DNA of 64,000 bases from Termitomyces sp. T153 (taxonomy: Eukaryota > Basidiomycota > Agaricomycetes > Agaricales > Lyophyllaceae). A program made the position numbers and the translations under genes. The notes under the pieces are model-generated. The model made no database searches. It worked only from the letters and a program-made list of their open reading frames with translations, and had not been told where the DNA came from. How positions within the stretch are numbered: the first letter of the stretch is position 1; each line of letters starts with the position of its first letter. Location of the stretch: positions 1,426,001-1,490,000 of the forward strand of contig JACKQL020000008.1 of assembly GCA_018296165.2 (NCBI GenBank), in the 5' to 3' direction. This document shows, piece after piece, positions 44,197-55,199 of this stretch.

Positions 44197-45082
44197 GTTT
44201 TTTTTTTTTAATTCCATTATTATGAGCACAAGATGCTTGGCACCTATTTTGCTCAATACTACTGACAAGGTAAATATGTCTACAAGGGCCAGTGAATTCC
44301 ATACCCCCCTGCATATGTGGAGAATGAGCAGGCCAATGCATCCAAGCATCATTTAGACACTGCCCCCCTGGTATCCCTGAAAAGGCTGGATTGCTCAGGG
44401 TCAAGGCTTAGTTGTGCTTTCAACAGGTACCTGTGTCACAGGTGGGTGGAAGATGATGAGCATCCTGGCTGGGTTCTCCACTGAGTTGAGAATGGGTATG
44501 GGAGTAGAGGGAAGGGCCAAGTGCCATTATTATATGGGGTAGGTGAGGAGACTAGAGAGGAGCTTAATAATGCCCAAGTGATGTTTAACTATTGGCTGTG
44601 CTCATAATTGCTCTGGAGATGTGCTCATGTGTTGCATGCAAAGTGTTGCCAGAGCAGCACTAGGTGCTGGTGTGGGTAGCTGTCATGTTCTGTTGGTAGT
44701 TAGTGAACCTTTTGGTGGTATCTATGTATCTGAACAGATGCTTCAGGCTGAGGGGCATATTAAGTAGGGTGCTGAGAGACTCAGCTTTGTGTTTGAGCAG
44801 CCAGTTAATGTGGATGTAGTGTTCTTGGTCATACTGTGGGCATTCAAATAAGTAATGACAGATGGATTTGACCATGATGCCTTGGCAGTTAGGACATGCT
44901 GGAGATTCTGCTCTATGTATGTAAAATAGAATCTGGTTAACCAGAGTGTGACTTGTTTGAAGTTGCATGAGTAATGCTGATCTGCATTTTGGGAGGTCCT
45001 TGACCAGGGACATGAACCATTGGTAATACAATCTGACTTGGCTATTTTATGCTCTTCAGATACATTTTTTACCAAAATAAAT
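44197..45082 (-). mobile_element. 5'-truncated LINE insertion with target duplication
   Basis: ACAGTAGACA stands at 44187-44196 and again at 45083-45092. Between them the plus strand begins with a T-tract (44198-44209), the complement of a poly(A) tail. Sequence beyond 45092 continues the Helitron start as seen in unit 3 (GACAACTT..CCTTTGACTATGTG). On the minus strand 45031-44660 encodes the end of a fungal LINE ORF2: SRALLMQLQTSHTLVNQILF-like segment (reads CRSALLMQLQTSHTLVNQ) and CPNCQGIMVKSICHYLFECP, the terminal CCHC region. Truncation at the 5' end is usual for target-primed insertions. Confidence 0.88.
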
Positions 45083-47634
45083 ACAGTAGACAACTTGAAT
45101 ACATATATACAATCTTTTGACTATGTGTACAAGGTGCCAGATAGTCTGTAGGGATGAAAAAGGCCAAACACAATTTAGTGGACACTGTTTTTCATGCCTC
45201 ACATGTTTTTTGACACAATATGACCAAATAATGGGCATTTCCGAGGTTGTGGAAAGGAGGCCACACAACAAAGTATGTTCAGTCACATCTATTGATTGAT
45301 TGATGTTGACTAACAAGCTTATTAGTGACTCCTTAACCACATTGAGCTATTGATACATCAAATATCTCATCATGCAAGTTAATTTTAATGGCTTTTGACT
45401 ATTAAAATGCTTAACAATGGATTTTTCAGGCAACCACCTACCACTCCTGAAAGCCAAAGGCAACAAGCTAGGAATCAAAGGAGACTTGAACAGTTACAAA
45501 TGACAGATCCTGACAATTGTCAAGCAAATAGAAACAATAGATCTTTGGAACAGATCAATACTGTGGTTGTCCCACCACTTCAATTGGGGCCTGGGGGTAT
45601 CAATCAATCTATGGGAACTGGGGGTTTGAGACCTATAGCCACTGCTTCTGGCCCCTTGGAAAGACCTATTAGGCAGGCAGCAGCTGCTGATGATCCATTT
45701 TTTATGGTCATTCTAGAAACTGTTTTGCCTGAAGGGTGGGATGCTCCTTTGCAGAATCCCATTCCTAGAGTGGTGCCACCTCTACCTGCTCTTATACAGA
45801 GAAGGGGCAATAGAATCAATCAGTCTGCTCTTGCTCAAGCTGCTATAGTCATTCCAGAAACAGTTTTGCCAGAAGGTTGGGATGCTCCTTTGCAGAATGC
45901 CTTACCTAGAATGGTGCCTTCTACACCTGCTCCTGCACTGAAAAGAGTGAGACCAAATGCTTATAGAGAAACAATGGAAAACCACCCAAATCAACAACAG
46001 CATGCACTAGCAGCATTGCAGGAGCAGCAAAGGCTGAGACATATTGCTATGGTTGAAGAGCAGGAGAGGCAACAACAAGCTTTGGCCATCTTGCATTAGG
46101 AAAGGCTGAGGGAGGAGAAAGATTGAGGCAACAGGAACAAGAAGTCAGTCAAACACTTCTTTGAAATGCTACTTTAACTAACAAAGTTCAATAGCATATT
46201 GATTTGAATCCTGAATATAGGCCTTTGAATGCAGCTATGGCTCAAAGGATCTTTCAAGGCTGGGAAGAGCAACATGTAACTGATTTGGAAGAGGACTTCA
46301 ATGGTCTAGGTCTTCAGTTTAAAACATCAATTTGTCAATACAATGCAGCCTTTGCATTCACACCTCTGGGAGTCAAAATTGACCATGCTATTACCAATGC
46401 ACCTGGACCATACAGCTTTAGGATCAATGGAGAACTACATCATTTGACAGGTGCCTTGCTTCCTATTGAAGGCAATCTGCCTGTATATGCACAGCTCTAC
46501 TTTTACAATCACAATCAGCAATTGGCTTTTTGTCAACAGAACAATCCCAGGCTTGATCCTCAGATAATGGCCTCTTTGCAGGATATGCTTGCTAGAGTCA
46601 ATCCCTTCATTGACCTATACAAGCAGGACAGGCAGATTATGGGAGAAGTTCCAGAAGGCCAACCACAAAGGCTTTCTGTCAAGCTTACAGCTGATTTTGG
46701 AGATCCTCAATGCTATAATGACCCTAATGAACAGGAGGAAGTTGCAGCTGTAATTCCAAGAGATGGCTCAGAAGAGCAATCAAATGATTGTGATATAGTC
46801 TTGCACTTGCATAGAGGTCAATTGAAGCAGATTAGTCACTTGCACCCATATTACACTCCATTGCATTATACCATCATCTTTCCCACTGGACAGCCTGGAT
46901 TTCACACCAAAATTTGCTCTCATTTTGGACCACAGAATCAACAAAGATCAGCAAAGGTCACCCAAACAGCATATTATGCATATAGGCTGCAGCAAAGAAC
47001 TTTGGAATTCAATGCACCATTACTCTGGAGTGAGAGGCTATTTCAACAATATGTTGTGGATGCATGGGCTTCCACTGAACAAAATAAGTTGAATTGGATT
47101 CAACACAATCAGAAGAAGATCAGAGCTGAAGTTTATCAGGGAGTAGTGGATGTTGCTGCTGGAGATGAACAAGTCACCCCACAAAGCCATCATGTTATCC
47201 TCCCATCCTCCCATACTGGAAGTGATCAACAGATGCAGCAATTATTCCAGGACTCTATGGCCATTTGCAGGAATTTTGGAAAACCTGATCTCTTCTTGAC
47301 TATGACTGCCAATCCAAAGTGGTCAGAAATTGAAGAAGCTCTCTTGAAGGAACCTGCAGTCAATGGGAAGAAGCAAATAGCTGCTGATCAACCTGATATT
47401 GTTGTCAGAGTATTTGAACTCAAAAGGAATGCTGTAGTGAAGGAGATCAAGGAAGGTCTCTTTGGCAGCTGTGTGGCTTATGTTCATACCATTGAATTCC
47501 AAAAGAGAGGACTTCCACATATGCACATCTTGATCTTTTTCCATTGCCATCACAGGATCAAGGATGCACCTGATGTGGATTCCATTGTCTCTGCCCAAAT
47601 TCCAGATCTAGTTACTCAGCCTCAATTGTATCAG

Positions 47635-47684
47635 GTATTGGCTTTGTTTAAATTCTGGATTCAGTAACTTATCTTTGTTGTCAG
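47635..47684 (+). other. Intron in Helitron transposase
   Basis: GTATTGG..TTGTCAG, 50 nt, between the LYQ and VVTTNMVHGP segments. Removing it restores the frame in the Rep region. Confidence 0.75.
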
Positions 47685-48864
47685 GTTGTTACTACCAACA
47701 TGGTCCATGGTCCATGTGCAGCTGCCAAACCCAATGCTAAGTGCATGGTAGATGGCAAATGTTCCAAGAAATACCCAAAGGAGTTCCAGAAGGCTACTCA
47801 GTATGGAGATAATGGCTATCATCAATATGCCAGACCTGACAATGGATGCTTCTTTGAAAAGAATGGTCATCATTATGACAATTGAGATGTTGTTCCATAC
47901 AACACTTATATCTCAGCCAAGTACACATGTCACATCAATGTGGAGGTCTGTGCTTCAGTGGAAGCCATCAAGTACATTCAAAAGTACATCTACAAAGGCC
48001 ATGATAGGACAACTTTGGAGATTGGTGGAGAGCAGATGGACCAAAGGGATGAAATCAAGGAACACTTGGATGCCAGATACATCTCTGCACCTGAGGCTTG
48101 CTGGCACATCTTTGAATTCAACATGCATGGAGAGCATCCTCCTGTATATCAATTACCTGTGCATTTAGAGGACCAACATGAAGTCTACTTTCAGGATAAT
48201 GAGCCTTTGGAGATGGTAGCTGCCAGGCCTAATGCAAACAAGACTGCACTCACTGCTTGGTTTGAGGCCAATGCTAGATTCCCTAATAACAACACCACTT
48301 ATCAGAACTTTCCAATCAAGTTTGTCTATGAAGCTTCCAAAAAGACCTGGAAGGAGAGGCAGAGAGGAACAGCTATTGGGAGGATGTACTTTGCTTCACC
48401 TCAACAGGGAGAAAGGTTCTACCTTAGGATGCTCCTGACAGTTGTGACCAATGCAACATCATGGGCTGATCTCAGGACAGTCAATGGCCACACTTATCCT
48501 ACTTACAAGGAGGCATGCAAGGCCCTTGGTCTTCTAGAAGATGATGCAGAATGGAGGCAGTGTCTTGCTGAAGCTGCTCCAATCCAATCAGGATCAGCTC
48601 TCAGACAGCTCTTTTGCACTATCCTATTCCACTGTGCTCCTACCACTCCAGAGGCTCTATGGGATGAATTCAGGCACTCCATTTGTGATGATCTTTGACA
48701 CAGATTGGAGAATATCCAGCAGTACAGGGACCAAGTCTTTACTGATGAAGATGTCTATGACTATGGCCTTTATCTGATCAATGACAATCTGAAGAATTTT
48801 GGCAAGACTCTTCAAGACTTTCCAAACATGCCAGAACCCCAACAAGTTTGGAATGTGATTCCAG

Positions 48865-48918
48865 GCAAGTTGGACATTGTATAAAGAGTTGACATTGATA
48901 CTGATTAAATGATTTCAG
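48865..48918 (+). other. Probable GC-AG intron in Helitron transposase
   Basis: CCAG|GCAAGT..GATTTCAG|GAAATAGG, 54 nt. Splicing joins NVIP to GNRLLQEE in frame. The donor is GC instead of GT, a known minor class. Confidence 0.6.
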
Positions 48919-50393
48919 GAAATAGGCTTTTGCAAGAAGAAACAGATTATGATGTTGAGGAGTTGAAGAGAAGGGTGGATGAAAACAAGGCCAGGTTTAA
49001 TGGTGAACAACTAGGGGCCTTCAATGAAGTTATGGACTCTGTGGACAACAACTTGGGCAAGATGATATTCATTCACAGTGCAGGTGGATGTGGCAAAACA
49101 TTTGTCTGCAACACTTTGGCTTCTGCTGTTTGGTCCAATGGAGATGTGGCATTATGTGTAGCATCATCTGGGATTGCTGCCTTATTGCTGGAGGGTGGTA
49201 GAACTGCACATTCAAGGTTCAAAATCCCCATCCCTGCTCTGGATACATCCATTGCCAATATCAAAAGAGGAACTCAGTTGTCTCAACTCTTACTCCAGAC
49301 CAAAGTTGTCATCTGGGATGAAGTCCCAATGCAACACAAAAATGCCATTGACTCTGTAGATCAAGGGTTCAGAAACATCCTGGAGAAGGATGTTCCTTTT
49401 GGTGGAGTGACTGTGGTGTTTGGAGGAGATTTTAGGCAAACTCTCCCAGTTATCCAACAAGGACTCAGACAGCAGATGATTGCTGCTTCACTCAAAAGGG
49501 AAAGACTTTAGGATCAGATTCAAGTCCACTACTTGGTTCAAAACATGAGATTGGATCAGACTCCTGATAACATTGCTCATGCAGCTTGGTTATTGGATGT
49601 TGGTGCTGGAAAAAACCTTGGGCCTGGAGAAACAGTACAACTTCCAGAAACCATGATCTGTGATGACAATTCTGTCACTGGATTGATCTCTTCCACTTAT
49701 CCTCATATTGATCACCATCAAGATGATCAGTATTATCTGGACTGTACCATCCTTTCTGGCAAGAACTCTGATGTAGAGGATATCAACTCTGAAGTTCTGC
49801 AGAAATGTCCAGGAGAAGAGAAAATCTTGCAGAGTGCAGACTCTATTATATCTGATGATGGGAATCCTAATGGTCTTGCATTGTATCCAATGGAATACCT
49901 CAACTCTCTCAGAGCCAGCAGTTTGCCTTTGGCTAAATTGGCTTTGAAGATTGGTGTTCCTGTCATGCTGCTCAGGAATCTGGATACAACCAAAGGACTT
50001 TGCAATGGGACAAGAATGATTGTCACTCACATCAGCACCAGAGTTCTCAGATGTAGGATCATCAGTGGGGATGCCAAGTTTGCAGGATCAATTGTTTTAA
50101 TTCCAAGAATCAACATGGATGTGTCTGAAGAAGATTTGCCAATTCCATTGCACAGGAGACAATTCCCAGTTTGATTGGCCTTTGCCATGACTATCAACAA
50201 GTCTCAGGGTCAATCAGTCAAGCATGTTGGATTGGACCTTCAATCAGGAGTTTTTTCACATGGCCAACTTTATGTTGCACTCTCACGGTGCACATCAGGA
50301 GATTGTATCAAAGTCATCTTGGACCCAGAAAACACATCAAGAAAGACTGCAAATATTGTCTATCAGGAAATCTTGAATGGTTTACAAATGTAA

Positions 50394-50697
50394 GTGTGAG
50401 TTTTGTTGGATTCAAGCAAAAAATTGCTAACTTCTATGAACTTCAGCACCTAATGTCTATAGCTGGACCATGTAGTATAGATATTCTTAATGGTTTACAA
50501 ATGTAAGTGTGACAGTTTAAATAATTGGTTGGGTTGGTTAGTACTAACTTTTATAATTCTCAGCATCTCTAATATATACCAGTGGACATTGTAGTATTTT
50601 GTTAATAATGTAATATAGACACATGATTGGTTTATAGATGAAATCTCAGTGTATTGAATTGTAAGAGAAAAGCAACACTTGGTCAACAAAATACAAA
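50394..50697 (+). other. Helitron 3' non-coding part with a short direct duplication
   Basis: The block AATGGTTTACAAATGTAAGTGTGA, ending the helicase gene at 50375-50398, recurs at 50487-50510 in the non-coding tail. This suggests a local duplication of roughly 110 bp. No gene seen. Confidence 0.5.
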
Positions 50698-51262
50698 GAC
50701 CTAACCGAATGAAGTGAGGTTGGGTCTGGGATGAAGCACTGAGTTAGAAATACAAAGACCTAACTGAACAAAGTGAGGTTGGGTTTGGGATGAAGCACTG
50801 AGTTAGAAATACAAGGACCTAACTGAACAAAGTGAGGTTGGGTCTGGGATGAAGCACTGAGTTAGAAATACAAAGACCTAACCGAACAAAGTGAGGTTGG
50901 GTCTGGGATGAAGCACTGAGTTAGAAATACAAGGACCTAACTGAACGAAGTGAGGTTGGGTCTGGGATGAAGCATTGAGTTAGAAATACAAAGACCTAAC
51001 CAAACAAAGTGAGGTTGGGTCTGGGACTTAGCACTGAGTTAGAAATACAAAGACCTAACTGAACAAAGTGAGGTTGGGTCTGGGATGAAGCATTCAGTTA
51101 GAAATACAAAGACCTAACTGAACGAAGTGAGGTTGGGTCTGGGATAAAGCATTGAGTTAGAAATACAAAGACTTAACTGAATGAAGTGAGGTTGGATCTG
51201 GGATGAAGCATTGAGTAGAATATCAAGGACCTAACTGAACGAAGTGAGGTTGGGTCTGGGAT
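50698..51262 (+). repeat. 59-bp minisatellite, about ten copies (unit 2 end)
   Basis: Unit of 59 bp with core AAGTGAGGTTGGGTCTGGGA and a spacer GAAGCACTGAGTTAGAAATA. Measured starts at 50698, 50757 and 50816 give the period. Copies are nearly identical. The same repeat is at 43735-43990, 52950-53275 and, reversed, 4900-5340, always next to the terminal hairpin. Confidence 0.92.
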
Positions 51263-51269
51263 GAAGCAA

Positions 51270-51307
51270 GAGCTACAGGCCCGTGCCTAAGGCATGGGGC
51301 GTAGCTC
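51270..51307 (+). repeat. Helitron terminal hairpin, unit 2
   Basis: GAGCTACAGGCCCGTGCC, TAA, GGCATGGGGCGTAGCTC: the best-preserved stem of the four copies, placed immediately before the unit boundary at 51308. Confidence 0.78.
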
Positions 51308-51308
51308 G

Positions 51309-53319
51309 TCTATATAATATGGGATGACTCCTGGGAAAGTGGCTGTGCACTCAATATATGTGACAACTTTGGATTGTGCTGACTAAAATTTGTCAGCTGC
51401 TGACCAAGAACCTTCCTTTTTGGGCAGCTTGGCTGTTTTTCGCACTTGGAACAGGTTTTTTTTAAAAAAAATTATAGTAGACAACTTTGACCATCCTTTG
51501 ACTATGTGTGAAAGGTGCCAGACTTGATATCTCAGGCAATATTTAACTATTTTCAGCCTTATTTATGTTAAATATACTGTCTTTTAATGCACCTCCACAA
51601 GGAACATGTCCCATGCATGTATTTCTTATCAAAAAAAGTTCAGAACAATGAATTTATGATCAAAAATGGCCAAAGAAGTGGTATAAGATGTTTCTTTGAC
51701 TCTGAAAAGCTTCTACTTATTTTTTAGGAAGGAGAATGATTGCCCTGTGTATATCCCTAGGCAACCTATGGTTCCTGATGGACTTTGAGAGGTTTATGGC
51801 ATACACTATGTTTTGACTATATTTCTTACTTGAGTCTGATTGCTGATAGCCTCTGACTTGGAAGTGTATTCTGTGATGTTAGGTGGTACCAACATTGAAT
51901 TGTAAAATCAAACAAAGTGAGGCTATACTTGGACTGGAGTGCTGCTAGCTGTATGTTGGCTTTCTGATTCCAAGGTGTATGGTTCAGACTTGAAAGTATG
52001 AATTCTTATAGTTTTACAGTAATCAGCTTGGAGTCAACTTACTCCTGATCATCTCCAACTTTTGCTGCTCTCAATAAAAATTTGACTACATTATGACAGC
52101 CTCTAAGAAAAGAATGGTGGATTTAATTTATTATGCTACTATTGGTGAAGAGAGCATTGAAGATTGCTTTAAGATGGAAAAAGCTTCAGAAGGCAGTATT
52201 AATATAGAATGTGTAAAGTTGATGGTCTTCTGTTAAGGGACTGGAATAGGAGGTTTTTTGCTCAGTACTATGACATATATCTATGTTTGAATAGACTGAA
52301 TTGCTACTAGCTGTAGGCTACATTCTGTTTCTGAGAATCCACAGAGTTTTTGATTTGAAGGTGTATGGTTTGTGATTAGATCATTGTATAGTCAGATATA
52401 TCAAGTTGAAGACAACAGATGAGTGATGTCAAAAGTCTGATTGCTAAGTATCAGTACCATTTAGTGATACTGTAAATGAGATTGTAGATATCTCATTACT
52501 CAGACTGCTTTCCCTAATTTGTTTCTCTTTAGTATATTTTGGTGTTCAAAAATTGTTCAACATGCTCTTCAAAGTGCATGAGTAATAAGGGGATAGAAGG
52601 TGGAAAGTATATTATAGATGATCTATTAATGATAATCACTTGCAAGAGTTGGAATATTGAAAATCTAACCAAGCAAAGTGAGGTTTGGTCTGGATTTCAG
52701 CATTATATTAAAAATAATGGAATACTTATATAAGGAAAGTATATTTGACTGAGTGAAATATAATTGAAATCATAGTAAAGACTTATGTTTACTGACATTG
52801 ACAATAACAGGACTGTCAACAAATTGATTTAAAAAAGAAAGACCAAAGTCAGCATAGTGAAAGAGATGAGTGGGAAAGCCCATTAATATGACAATCTTGA
52901 TTACTTTATTGAGGAACACTTATCAATAACATGAAAGACAAACTGAGGTTTAACTGAACGAAGTGAGGTTGGGTCTGGGAATTAGCATTGAGTTTAAAAT
53001 ACAAGGACCTAACCAAACAAAGTGAGGTTGGGTCTGGGAGTTAGCATTAAGTTTGAAATACAAGGACCTAACCAAATGAAGTGAGGTTGGGTCTGGGATG
53101 AAGCATTGAGTAGAATATTGAGGACCTAACCAAACAAAGTGAGGTTGGGTCTGGGATGAAGCATTGAGTAGAATATTGAGGACCTAACCAAACAAAGTGA
53201 GGTTGGGTCTGGAATGAAGCATTGAGTAGAATATCGAGGACCTAACTGAACAAAGTGAAGTTGGGTCTGGGATGAAGCAAGAGCTACAGGCCCATGCCAA
53301 AGGCATGGGGCATAGCTCA
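51309..53319 (+). mobile_element. Helitron unit 3 (non-autonomous)
   Basis: It starts TCTATATAATATGGGATG, shares about 180-220 bp with the start of unit 2, and ends with a 370-bp block, six or so 59-bp repeats and a hairpin, as in unit 1, at CATAGCTCA (53319) followed by T. Inside (51540-52580) there is no Rep/helicase and nothing I recognise; a few weakly similar segments (for example GCTAGCTGTATGTTGGCTTTCTG near 51945 and a diverged form near 52306) hint at internal duplication. Confidence 0.7.
53281..53318 (+). repeat. Helitron terminal hairpin, unit 3
   Basis: GAGCTACAGGCCCATGCC, AAA, GGCATGGGGCATAGCTC: same stem-loop as units 1 and 2, ending at the boundary with family B LTR sequence. 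Confidence 0.75.
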
Positions 53320-53612
53320 TTCAGACAAGTGTGGCCCCTTTAACACTGCCACCAGCTTATGTAACTGCTGACCAATTGCTGACACATCACTTTTGTTTTT
53401 TTTCTCTGTCATACTGTACAGTGGTTTCTCATGCTTCTGAAGCCTCTGAAGCATCACACCTGGCCTAGGGAATCCCCAGACTTGTTCTCTTTGGATTTTC
53501 TTTTGCCAGGTGAGTAGTTATCTCAGTAGACACTGTACAGTACTGAATAGACTTGGGACTTCCCTTTGCCAGTTGTGTGACTTAGCCACAGCCTCCAGAG
53601 GTTGCCCTTACA
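53320..53612 (+). mobile_element. Family B LTR, truncated (copy B3)
   Basis: From about 53470 the sequence matches the right part of the B LTRs (CCAGACTTGTTCTCTTTGGAT, GCCACAGCCTCCAGAGGTTGC) and ends CCCTTACA at 53612. The left part is missing or too diverged; the Helitron array abuts it. Confidence 0.7.
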
Positions 53613-53689
53613 GCAGAACAAGTCTCTAGATTTGGTCTGGGAGCCCCCTTTTTGGTTACTTGAGCTTCTACTTAGTTCCTCAAAAGGTC

Positions 53690-54985
53690 TCTCCCCCACC
53701 AGCATCTTAGTGCCCCTGTGCCCTTCCTATGACCCAGCCAACCCCTCCAGCACCTCCCTCTGATGCTTCAAGCCCCCAGGACAATGCCTGGTGTCATTTG
53801 ATGTCCCTGGAGACACAGGTTTAACTTACCCAAGACTTCCTTACTTCCCACATGGCTGAACTCACTGGACTCCATCAAACTACTGAAGCAGTGTCTCTTC
53901 CTCTCCAAGCCCTTCTGGAACGTCTTCTCTTTGCTCCTACCACATCTTCAATGCCCCCAGCAGATGCAGAACAGTTTGTGTCTGCACCTGGCTTAGGCCC
54001 TTCAGGTCCTCATTCCAAACTCCCTCATCCTGCACTCCCTGATGTATATGATGGAGATTGTAAGGCTGGAGAACATTTCCTCCAGTCCTGCATCACCTAT
54101 ATCCAGCTGAGTGGTGAGGCCTTTATCTTGGATGCATTCAAAACTGCCTGGGTCCTCTCCTACAAGAAGGCTGGTCAAGCCTCAACCTATGCATTGCACA
54201 TCTTCTGACACCCAGGAGGAGTGGAGAGTTTCTCTGGCTGGATGGATTCTGAGAAGGAGTTCCAAGCAGAGTTTTTCCCCCTTGACCCTGCCAAAACCAG
54301 AGCTCTTTCCCTTCAAGACCAAACTCAGTATGGTTAAGGGAAGTGGTCACTTGATGAGTACATTGACTCCTTTTGTGCCTTAGTTGAACAAGCTGGATAT
54401 CTGGATGGTCTACAACTCTGCCTAACCTTCCATGATGGACTCCACCCCTCTCTCAGGAATCATATTGACAGCATGGCAGAGGGGCACCCAGATGATGAAC
54501 ATGTTGATACCTGGTACAAGGTGGCATGTGAGCAGTGGCAGCTCATGGAACTGCAATGTGAGTTGTGGCAGATGCAACCCTCAACCTTTCCTTTTCCTCA
54601 TGGAGGGTTCACCCTTCACACTCCCTCTTCTGCACCTGCATTAGCATCCTCACAACCAGGTGCAGCTCCTTTCTTCATGCCTCATGCTGCTCCCCTGTGC
54701 TCCCTACCACAAGAAGTCCCAATGGATGTTGATGCTTCCTGACAGCAGTCCTCTACCCCTTTGCTGTGTCAATGCTGTGGGAAGGCAGGTCATTTTGTCT
54801 GTTACTGTCCTCAAGGGCTAGAAGTCTGCTACTTGTCAGCATCAGAGCAAGAAGAGTTGCTCATCCAACTCCTGGCAGCCCAGGATGCTACAGGAACCCC
54901 CTCTCCAGATGCACCTATAGCCATTCATTCTGAGGAAGTGGCCAATGTATTGGAGGAGGTTCCTACAAAGTCTGAGGATTTTTAA
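53690..54985 (+). pseudogene. Family B gag (copy B3), most complete copy
   Basis: The plus strand encodes a Pro-rich start (PTPPAPPSDASSPQDNAW), HMAELTGLHQTTEAVSLPLQ, LPHPALPDVYDGDCKAGEHF, SCITYIQLSGEAFILDAFKT, then after a TGA (54206) and frame changes FSGWMDSEKEFQAEFFPLDP, HPDDEHVDTWYKVACEQWQL, and a CCHC knuckle at 54764-54808 (CQCCGKAGHFVCYC), ending EEVPTKSEDF and stop at 54983-54985. It parallels family A gag domain by domain but with different wording. Stops such as TGA at 54740 and TAA at 54338 disable it. Confidence 0.82.
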
Positions 54986-55199
54986 AAGGGCAACAGATGA
55001 CCAGTATGCTCCCATTGCCTAGTACTAATTGTTTTGCCCCCCTGTCCATAGAATCAAATATATCTGTTGCCATTATTGATATAATGCCTGAAACAATAAG
55101 CCCCTCCTCAGACATACAAACTCCCTCTCCAGCTAAAATCTCAGCTGGAAACATACCCCCTAGCCCATGCCTTTGGATTCCTGCATGAGAATGCTGCCT

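Larger units (their letters stand above)
45395..50393 (+). pseudogene. Helitron Rep/helicase transposase with stop codons
   Basis: The N-terminal part (45431-46099) is low complexity (RQPPTTPESQRQQARNQRRL) and holds a repeated segment ETVLPEGWDAPLQN (45715-45760 and 45856-45900). The Helitron-like N domain and Rep follow: QRIFQGWEEQ, PGPYSFRINGELHHL, FQDSMAICRNFGKPDLFLTM, the HUH box RGLPHMHIL (47509-47535), CSKKYPKEF, and the tyrosine box YIQKYIYKGH (47971-48005). The Pif1-like helicase has SAGGCGKTF (49078-49104), VVIWDEVP, GGDFRQTLPV (49425), [10 protein letters not shown] (50190) and LYVALSRCT (50270). Introns 47635-47684 and 48865-48918 (GC-AG). Stops are at 46097 (TAG), near 46162 and 46189, and at 47883, 48696 and 50172 (TGA) and 49509 (TAG), with one frameshift near 46124. 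Catalytic motifs themselves are intact. Confidence 0.92.
44037..51308 (+). mobile_element. Helitron unit 2 (autonomous type, inactivated)
   Basis: It starts TCTATATATTATGC directly after unit 1 and ends GTAGCTCG directly before unit 3, which starts TCTATATAATATGG. It contains a LINE insertion (44197-45082), the Rep/helicase gene (45395-50393), about ten copies of the 59-bp repeat (50698-51262) and a terminal hairpin (51270-51307). The 5' TC and the hairpin near the 3' end fit Helitrons; the last bases (CTCG) differ from the usual CTRR. The first 160 bp match the first 180 bp of unit 3. Confidence 0.78.

Noticed and set aside
50698..51262. Regular repeat array that could suggest CRISPR
   Set aside because: The 59-bp units are repeated in full with no unique spacers, no cas genes are nearby, and the setting is a fungal Helitron.
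53126..53320. Minus-strand ORF with internal repeats (LCLVRSSIFYS)
   Set aside because: It is a translation of the Helitron 59-bp minisatellite; no independent gene.
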